28,730 bases of DNA from NCBI GenBank assembly GCA_023128035.1, contig JAGMES010000050.1, forward strand, positions 1 through 28,730, written 5' to 3'. Below are positions 1-7,200 of this stretch, one piece after another. Position numbers and translations under genes: made by a program. Positions within the stretch are counted from its first letter, which is position 1. Each line of letters begins with the position of its first letter. The notes beneath the pieces were generated by a model. That model saw nothing but the letters and a program-made list of their open reading frames with translations. It was not told the DNA's origin and did not search any database. The DNA comes from Halanaerobiales bacterium. GTDB lineage: Bacteria; Bacillota_F; Halanaerobiia; DY22613.

Positions 1-1988
1 AATAAAACTTTTAACTGTCCAGTTAATTTGATAATTGAGAACCAAAGTAAATTTATAAAATTAGAACAAATTTTATCAAATGAAAAAGTATTTATTGATA
101 TCAGTATTTTTAAAGATCCAAGGGAATTTGAACTAATAAAAAAAATAAAGCCAATTTTTATAGATTTTCTAGAACTATTTAATTTTACAGAGAAAGAAGC
201 TCTAAATTTATATAATTGACTTCCTGCATATTTAAATTTTTCTTTGATGGAAGAATGGAAAAATAATGGTGAACACTATCGAAAGTTAGAAGACTTTTTT
301 AAGGAACTTGATAGTCCTTGGGATGAAATCGGAAAAAAGGAAAGAGAATGGCTCCACTATTATGCTTGGTTAAAAAAATAAGTAGATGAACCGATGTTTA
401 CTGAGAGTTTCGGTTTGCGACAAGTCTATATTCCTTTAAGAGGCTTTTATTATAAAAAATAGGATATGTAGAAAAATTTTCTAAAGGTAATGGATTGAAT
501 AATGGAAGTCAGAAAGTAGTAATAGACTTAGAAAAAGAGTTAGAAAATTGGTTGGAAAGCTCTGATAAAAAAGATAATTTAAGAATCATAAGTGGTGGTC
601 CTGGATATGGGAAAACATCTTTCTTAAAGATGTTTGCTGTAAAACAGATAGAGAAAGCGAACAGAAAAGTTTTGTTTATACCACTTCATCTTTTTTAGGT
701 TAATGACGATCTTAGAAATGGAATATCTGAATTCATTAGATATAATGAGCGTTTATCTTCTGATCCTTTAGAAGAAGAAAAATTACTAATAATTTTTGAT
801 GGTTTAGATGAATTGGCTATGCAAGGGAAGGCGCTAGCTGATGTTGCTAATGATTTTGTGGATAATTTGCAAAGAGAATTGTTAATGATTAATCAGAGGG
901 ATAGACGTTTACAGGTATTACTTAGCGGACGAGAGGTTATAATTCAGGCGAATAAGAATAAATTTAGAAAAGAAAAACATGTATTGTATGTACTTCCATA
1001 TAATATAGATAAGAATGAAGGATATATAGATGATAATGATTTATTAGAAGAAGACCAACGAGATAAATGGTGGAGTAATTATGGAAAGGTTAAAGGTCAT
1101 GAATATGATGGTTTACCTGATAAATTAAAAACAATGGATCTAGACGAAATAACAGCTCAACCATTGTTAAATTATTTAGTAGCATTAAGTTTTGAAAGAG
1201 GAGAAATTGATTTTTCTACAGATATAAATCTTAATGAAATTTATTATGATTTATTAAAAGAGGTATATAATAGGAGTTATGAAAAAACTCATACCACTGT
1301 TAAGAATATTGAGCTTGAACAATTTACTAGGATTTTAGAGAAGCTGAAAAGGGAAATTTGGCTACTGATAAGAAATTTGAGTTTACCCATAAAAGTTTTG
1401 GCGAGTATTTAACTGCTAGGAAAATAATGAGTAAAATTAAATTAGTTCATGAGGAACTAGAAAGGTATGAAAAATCGTATGATGATAGAGGTTGGAATCA
1501 AGATAAGTGTTTAATGGAATGGGTTAAACTATTTGGCCCTATAGAAATAGATATAGATTTATTTAAATTTATAAATAATGAAATAAAGTTGAATTTTAGA
1601 TATAACAAAGAATATATTGAAAATTTACAGGGTACTATAATTAAATTAATTACCTTTATGCTGCATAAAGGTATGCCGATGAAGAGAATAGAGAATATTT
1701 CGACATATGCTGATGAGAATAAACAAGCTATAAACTCAGAAAAGGCTTTATTGATTATTCTAAGCGCTATGGCGAAGTTTACAAAATGCAAAATTACACT
1801 TAGCTTGTTTAAGGAGAGCAAATCTAATAGAAACCGATTTAAGTGAAGCAGATTTAAGTGAAGCAGATTTAAGAGGAGCAAATTTAAGTGGAGCAGATTT
1901 AGAGAAGGCAAGATTATTTAAAAGCGACCTAGAAAAAGCAAAAAACTGGAAACTTGCAAAGGGTTTAGTTAAATTTATAGCGTTTTAG
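1..1988 (+). pseudogene. Decayed STAND/NACHT-like NTPase with pentapeptide-repeat C terminus
   Basis: This is one ancestral gene, now broken and running in from the left edge. Frame 1 is open from base 1 and continues past an in-frame TGA (217-219) to a TAA at 379-381. The same frame then gives a stretch ending VYIPLRGFYYKK, which I associate with the region just before the ATPase core in such proteins. The ATPase follows in another frame. Its Walker A GGPGYGKTS is at about 594-620, an in-frame TAG is at 696-698, and its Walker B LLIIFDGLDEL is at about 783-815. Near 1357 the frame changes and coding continues (EFTHKSFGEYLTARKI) until a stop at 1844-1846. Near 1800 it changes back, giving A(D/N)Lxx pentapeptide repeats to a TAG at 1986-1988. 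Intact relatives are signal-sensing NTPases, many linked to phage defence. With several stops and two frame changes, expression as one protein is very unlikely. The ATPase identity is firm; the defence role is family inference. Confidence 0.8.
1836..1910 (+). repeat. Five 15-bp tandem units encoding pentapeptide repeats
   Basis: Five consecutive 15-base units start at 1836, 1851, 1866, 1881 and 1896. The first two are identical (GATTTAAGTGAAGCA) and the rest differ by a few bases. Read in the frame that ends at 1988, they encode A(D/N)L-type pentapeptide repeats, the C-terminal module of the broken ATPase gene. They are coding repeats within a pseudogene, not a CRISPR array. Confidence 0.85.
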
Positions 1989-2037
1989 ATTTAAGCTGAA
2001 AAATTGTGGGTGGTCTGGAAAATTAGTGTCATCGGAG

Positions 2038-2118
2038 ATCAAGACCTCTCTTGATGTTAATAGAAATATTAACTGGTAGGAGAACTAATGATAGTTATTA
2101 TTATTGATACTATCATTA
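2038..2118. other. Cluster of three consecutive hairpins
   Basis: Three perfect stems sit almost end to end. The first is ATCAAGA/TCTTGAT, a 7-bp stem with a CCTC loop at 2038-2055. The second abuts it: GTTAATA/TATTAAC, a 7-bp stem with a GAAA loop at 2056-2073. The third is TAATGATAGT/ACTATCATTA, a 10-bp stem with a 13-base loop at 2086-2118. None is followed directly by a T-run, so a simple terminator is not the obvious reading. It could be a structured RNA, the 3' end structure of the decayed gene, or an element remnant. I do not recognise a known RNA family. Confidence 0.45.
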
Positions 2119-2248
2119 TAACTTGGAATTTTTAGAGAAAAGCTATTTTTAAAATTTTTTTAAGGTGCTAGTAACAACAATTGAAAACAGAACATTTTAT
2201 GTAAGATAAATAGTATAAAAACTATATAAATCTAAAAAATATTAAAAG

Positions 2249-2280
2249 TAACACTATAATAAAAACGAATTATAGTGTTA
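2249..2280. repeat. 12-bp perfect inverted repeat with 8-base loop
   Basis: TAACACTATAAT (2249-2260) and ATTATAGTGTTA (2269-2280) are perfect reverse complements around an 8-base loop. No T-tract follows on either strand within a few bases and no gene is adjacent. It could be a hairpin in an RNA, a protein-binding site, or the remains of a small mobile element. Confidence 0.6.
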
Positions 2281-2414
2281 TAATGTGGTGGTCAAATAAG
2301 CCACAATTCATTGTCAATTGCTTTAAAAAATACATAATAAGGAATTATAATGGCTATTGCGTTCATGTTTATAGAAATCAGCTAGACGGATAGATTTTTA
2401 AAGCAAATTATAAA

Positions 2415-2444
2415 CAAACCCCTAACAAGCAAGTTAGAGGTTTG
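2415..2444 (-). terminator. Rho-independent terminator of the minus-strand nuclease gene
   Basis: On the minus strand a 12-bp stem (CAAACCTCTAAC with GTTAGGGGTTTG, one G-U wobble) closes a 6-base loop. It lies about 20 bases after the stop codon of the 2464-3255 gene. The downstream strand reads TTTATAATTTG, a modest U-rich tail. Position and strand fit termination of that gene. Confidence 0.7.
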
Positions 2445-2463
2445 AAAATTATCATTTAGTTTG

Positions 2464-3255
2464 CTAATCTAGTTCTCTTTTTAATCGAATTAATTGTGAA
2501 AGAGGAAGTCGAGTAACTTCTGCGATAAATTTTTCGGAGACATTACGTTTTAACATTTCTATTGCAATTTGTTGGCTATTTTGGTTAGCACCTTCAACCT
2601 TAGATTGTTCTTGCATTTTTTTTAGAGTTCTCGCAAAGTTGGAAACCATATCATCCACCTCCTTAGAATTAAAGGATGAATCTATTATTTCAGCAATATT
2701 ATCAAGTATTTCATTTGAAACTGAAGAAAGGATAATTTTATCAATCCAGGTAGTTAATAATTGAAATTGATCAGGTTCTAAGTGTCTCATTACATTACAC
2801 ACTGCTTTAAACCTTTCTTCAATTTCTATTATATCATATTCTTGATCTAATAGAAATATTGAGCTTATGGTGTTAGATAATTTGATTAGATCTCTTTTTT
2901 TGTAGCGGTTCACATCAATAAGAATGTCTCGCCAAATTTCAACCATGTATAAAAGTAGGCGATAAGGCATTTGAAAATCAACAGAGGATTGTAACTCCAT
3001 TAATATGTAAAAAATTACATCTTGATCTTTGATTTTTAATCGATAAACAAAATCAGCTTCTTTTTTATTAAAATCTTGCAGGATATAGGATTTATCAACT
3101 CTAATCATGGCAGATTCGTCAATTTTATTGACCCAACCTTTCTTAACAAAGTTTCGTAATAATTCCATAAAGATTTTTTTGCTGGAAAGGAGATACTTAT
3201 AACCGGTATCATGCTGATGGTGAATTTGATTTTCATTATTATGGTCATCAATCAT
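2464..3255 (-). CDS. Rpn family recombination-promoting nuclease (YhgA-like, PD-(D/E)XK fold)
   Basis: This is an apparently intact 263-residue protein. The N-terminal half carries the family pattern: HDTGYKYLLSSKKIFMELL at about residues 15-33, then EADFVYRLKI (about 66-75), then FYILMELQSS (about 82-91). The last two supply the Asp and Glu-x-Gln expected of a PD-(D/E)XK active site. The C-terminal part is helical and charged and ends in a short segment (AIEMLKRNVSEKFIAEVT) typical of the family. Family members are DNA endonucleases reported to promote recombination, and many databases label them putative transposases. The ATG at 3253-3255 is preceded on its strand by AAGGCGG at good spacing. 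The gene diverges from the NRPS operon and faces its own terminator. It is probably a separate transcription unit with no role in peptide synthesis. Confidence 0.85.
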   Translation of the reverse strand: MIDDHNNENQIHHQHDTGYKYLLSSKKIFMELLRNFVKKGWVNKIDESAMIRVDKSYILQDFNKKEADFVYRLKIKDQDVIFYILMELQSSVDFQMPYRLLLYMVEIWRDILIDVNRYKKRDLIKLSNTISSIFLLDQEYDIIEIEERFKAVCNVMRHLEPDQFQLLTTWIDKIILSSVSNEILDNIAEIIDSSFNSKEVDDMVSNFARTLKKMQEQSKVEGANQNSQQIAIEMLKRNVSEKFIAEVTRLPLSQLIRLKRELD

Positions 3256-3421
3256 GTCAATCGCCGCCTTTATTTGGTATATAAGATATCATATCAGAAT
3301 AATAATTGGCTGTGGGCGTAAAGTTAAGAGAACATAAAAACATATTTTGGATAACTTTAGCTAATACAGTTATTAACTAAATTCATTGTCATATTAGTTT
3401 TATAACTCAGCAAATGAAAAT

Positions 3422-3449
3422 TTGAGTATGATAATACTCTTGCTATATA
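3422..3449 (+). promoter_or_regulatory. Candidate sigma-A-type promoter of the NRPS operon
   Basis: TTGAGT (3422-3427) and TATATA (3444-3449) are separated by 16 bases, and TG at 3441-3442 makes an extended -10. They lie about 60 bases upstream of the first start codon. A perfect 6-bp palindrome, GAGTAT/ATACTC (3424-3439), overlaps the -35 and spacer and could be an operator. AT-rich DNA often yields such matches by chance, so this is tentative. Confidence 0.4.
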
Positions 3450-3496
3450 TTGATTTCTAGGATTGTTACTTTCATTAACTACATTATAAAATAAAC

Positions 3497-3501
3497 GGAG
3501 G
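3497..3501 (+). promoter_or_regulatory. Ribosome binding site of NRPS gene 1
   Basis: GGAGG lies 6 bases before the ATG at 3508. An in-frame TAA at 3502-3504 directly precedes this ATG. The protein therefore cannot start further upstream, and the missing first half of its condensation domain is genuine. Confidence 0.85.
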
Positions 3502-3507
3502 TAAACC

Positions 3508-4242
3508 ATGAATAACCCAACAACTTTGAATACCAACAACACCAGCCAATTTGCTGTAGAAGAGCAATACTGGCTAACAAAATTATCTGGCGACTTATCA
3601 AAATGCACTTTACCCTATGACTTTAAAAAAACAGAGAAAAGAAAAGTTAATTTCGAAAAAGTAAACTTCGACTTTACTGCCGAAATTAACGCTAACTTCA
3701 TGCGTCTAAGAAACGGTTCTGATGCAAGACTACATATGATCTTAATTACTGGATTAGTAGTTTTCTTAAAGAAATACACAGATATGGATGATATCATTAT
3801 CGGAACTCCTATCTATAAGCAGGACATTGAAGGTGAATTCATCAATACAGCATTAACTTTGCGAAATCAATTGAAAGAAAATATGACCTTCAAAGAACTA
3901 TTACTTGAGGTTAGAAGAACGATTGCTGAGGCAGACAAGCATCAAAACTACCCTATGGAGATGTTGCTACAAAAGTTAAATATGTCAGTTACCGATGATG
4001 AGTTTTCACTCTTTGATATCGCACTTTTATTGGAAAACATTCAGGATAAGAAATATATTGAGCAGACTAAACCAAATCTGATATTTTCTTTCATACGCAA
4101 TGACGATAGAGTTGAAGGATTTGTTGAAGTAAACTTATCATTATATAAAAAGAGTACCATCGAAAGAATGATAGAACATCTAACTCAAATATTTACAGAA
4201 TCTTTCAACAATATTGATATACTGCTAAACAAGATAAATCCA
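3508..4242 (+). other. N-terminal half-condensation domain of NRPS gene 1
   Basis: The sequence enters a condensation domain at the equivalent of EEYWLxxL (EEQYWLTKLSGDL, about residues 18-30). It continues through the IIIGTPIYKQ segment and the helices before the adenylation linker. The first half, with the catalytic HHxxxDG, is absent and is not encoded upstream. Such stubs occur at the start of some synthetases and are thought to be structural. It should not form peptide bonds. Confidence 0.8.
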
Positions 4243-7200
4243 CTCACTAATGAAGAGACCAATCTATTATTGATTGATTTTAACAATACAGATGCAAATT
4301 ATCCGATTGATCAGACAGTTCATGAATTGTTCGAGAAACAAGTCACCAAAACACCTGATAATATCGCAGTTATTGCACCAACAATTGATGGTGTAGAAGA
4401 AAAACTGACATATCGAGAGTTGAATGAAAAAGCAAATCAGCTGGCACGTTTTCTAAAGAAAAAAGGTGTGACAACTGAAACAGTAGTTGGAATCATGATG
4501 GAACGATCTCTTGATATGGTTATAAGCTTACTTGCGATCATGAAAGCTGGAGGAGCTTATCTTCCAATACAGCCAGGTCTACCAAAAGAACGGGTCTTAT
4601 ATATGCTAAAAGATGCTAATGCTAAAATTTTAATCAGTGATAGTCAAGCAATGAAGGAGATTCAATTTACTTCTTTGGAAAACTTTGAGTCGAATGAAAA
4701 TATTAAGATTGTAGTAACTGAATCTAGAGGACATATAGAAGCTTTTGATAAACTGCCTATGCCTGATAGATCCCTGATAACGTTGAAAAATTATCGAAAT
4801 AAGATTGGTATGGCAAGTGTAACAAACTGTATCTCTATTCAAAGCACAAGAGGTTGTCCATATAAATGTCTGTATTGCCACAAAATCTGGTCCAAGTTCC
4901 ATGTACATAGAAGTGCAAACAATATCTATACTGAAATTGAGTACTATTATAAGAATGGAGTTAGAAATTTTGCCTTTATTGATGACTGTTTTAACCTTGA
5001 TAAAGAAAATGGAATAAGATTATTTAAGATGATAATCAATGATAAATTGGATATTCAGATCTTTTTCCCGAATGGTCTCAGAGGAGATATCCTGACACCT
5101 GATTATATCGATCTGATGGTTGAAGCGGGTACTCGTGGTATCAATTTATCATTAGAGACTGCTTCACCAAGATTGCAAAAACTTTTAAAGAAGAATTTAG
5201 ATTTAGATAACTTTAAAAAAGTTATTGATTATATTACGTCTCAGCATCCAAATGTGATTTTAGAGATTGCTACTATGCATGGATTCCCTACAGAAACAGA
5301 AGAAGAAGCGATGATGACATTAGACTTTATTAAAGAAGTTAAGTGGCTTCATTTTCCCTATATTCACATATTAAAAGTATTTCCGAATACTGAGATGGAA
5401 GAGTTTGCTTTGGCAAATGGGGTCTTAAAAGAAGATATTTTGATCTCTAAAGATCGAGCTTTTCATGAATTACCAGAAACATTGCCATTTCCAAAAAGCT
5501 TTACTAGAAAATATCAATCAATGTTTATGAATGAATATTTCTTAAACAAAGAACGTTTAAAGCATGTATTACCAGTTCAGATGAAGATATTGAGTGAGGA
5601 AGCTTTATTACAAAAATATAATGCGTATTTGCCTGTAGAGATCAAAAACATTGGGGATTTAATTGATTTTGCGCAACTTGGCGATATTGAGTTACCAGAA
5701 TTTACTGTTAAAAATAATAATGATCAAATATCTATCTTTGACCGGGAAATAGTAAAAAGAGAAGTAAAACCTCAAAGTAAAAAAATCTTATTGTTGGATT
5801 TATCACAACACTTTAGCTCCAAAAGCATGTTGTATAAGGTTACTGAACAACCATTGGGCTTGATTTATCTGATGACCTACTTAAAAGAGAAGTTTGGAGA
5901 TCAGATTGATGGTTGGGTATATAAATCTGGAAATGACTTTGATAGTTATGCAGAGTTAAAAGCCTTAATAGATAAGTATCAGCCTGATATGATTGGAATC
6001 CGTACTTTAACATTCTTTAAAGAGTTTTTCCATGAGACAGTTTCACTCTTAAGACAATGGGGTGTTGAGGTTCCGATTATTACCGGTGGACCTTATGCAT
6101 CAAGTGATTATGATACAATTTTAAAAGATAAAAATGTTGATGTAGTGACATTTGGTGAAGGTGAGTATACGTTAGCAGAGTTAGTTGAAGAGATGCTTAA
6201 AAATGATTTTAAACTACCTAAGGCTGATATTCTTAAGAATATTAAAGGTATTGCATATGCAGAGTATCCAGTAACTCTAGAAAATAAAGATCAATCAAAT
6301 GAGATCATTCTATTAGATCAAATGAAAGAATGCATAGCTAGGGAAGAAACAGCAGACTTAGAATTAAATATTTCTGGAAATAATCTGGCATATGTGATGT
6401 ACACTTCTGGTTCGACTGGAAAACCAAAAGGAGTAATGGTTGAACATAGACAGATCAATAACTGTATCTATTGGATGCAAGATAAGTTTAATTTGATTGA
6501 AGAAGATGTGATTGTTCAAAGAACAAACCTGACATTTGACCCATCTGTATGGGAGCTTTTCTGGCCACTATATATTGGTGGTAGTGTTAAACTCCTTTCA
6601 ACTTATCAAGGAAAAGATGCTGAGTATTTAATGAATCTGATGGCTGAAGACAATGGATTAACAATGATGTATTGTCCAGCCACAATGGTTTCTGCGATGA
6701 CATATCTTTTAAATAAGATGACTGATAAGCCAAAGTTAAAGCTTCCATGGCTACTTATTGGTGCTGAACCTATTAGTATGGAGGTTGTTAAAAACTTTTA
6801 TAAGTATTATAATGATAAAATTGTAAATACATATGGCCCTACAGAGTGTACAATTAATAATACCTATTATGATCTTGAACGTGATGACTCTCGTGCAATC
6901 GTGCCAATTGGAGAACCAGTTCATAATAATAAAATTTATATTCTGTCGAATGACTCGCAGTTAAAACCGATAAATGTTCCTGGAGAGATCTGTATTGCTG
7001 GTCAAAGCGTAGCCAGAGGATATATAAACAATTCTGAAAAAACAGAGGCGAGTTTTATTGAGAATCCTTTTGGTGAAGGCAAATTATATAAAACCGGTGA
7101 TATCGGTAGATGGCTTGATGATGGCAATATCGAGATAATGGGTAGAGTGGATGAACAGGTTAAGATTAGAGGATATCGAATTGAGCTTGGAGAGATTGAG

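Larger units (their letters stand above)
1989..2463. other. Non-coding stretch with several hairpins
   Basis: I see no credible gene between the broken ATPase gene and the minus-strand nuclease gene. The longest open frames with plausible starts are about 15 codons. The stretch is very AT-rich and holds the hairpin cluster at 2038-2118, the inverted repeat at 2249-2280 and the terminator at 2415-2444. A weaker 5-bp stem, TGTGG/CCACA, lies at 2284-2305. Confidence 0.7.

Noticed and set aside
217..219. TGA as recoded Trp or selenocysteine in the decayed gene
   Set aside because: Other stops (TAA at 379, TAG at 696) and frame changes follow, so recoding one codon would not restore the protein.
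495..1846. Three separate small genes in the ATPase region
   Set aside because: The pieces join into one ATPase protein across a stop and a frame change, so they are fragments of one gene.
1836..1910. CRISPR-like or minisatellite array
   Set aside because: The 15-base units abut without spacers and encode pentapeptide repeats in frame.
1498..1911. Minus-strand frame of 137 codons, very rich in Leu-Asn-Leu-Leu
   Set aside because: It is the antisense of the pentapeptide-repeat DNA and the end of the broken ATPase gene; its repeats mirror the plus-strand repeats.
2464..3255. Complete insertion sequence based on the putative transposase label of this family
   Set aside because: No terminal inverted repeats or target duplications are visible around it; Rpn proteins are not classical transposases.
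3256..3507. Cobalamin or other riboswitch before the B12-dependent gene 1
   Set aside because: I find no recognisable conserved core or long structured leader; the interval is short and AT-rich.
3357..3608. Minus-strand frame of 83 codons overlapping the operon promoter and the gene 1 start
   Set aside because: No recognisable protein features, and it overlaps a certain gene and its ribosome binding site.
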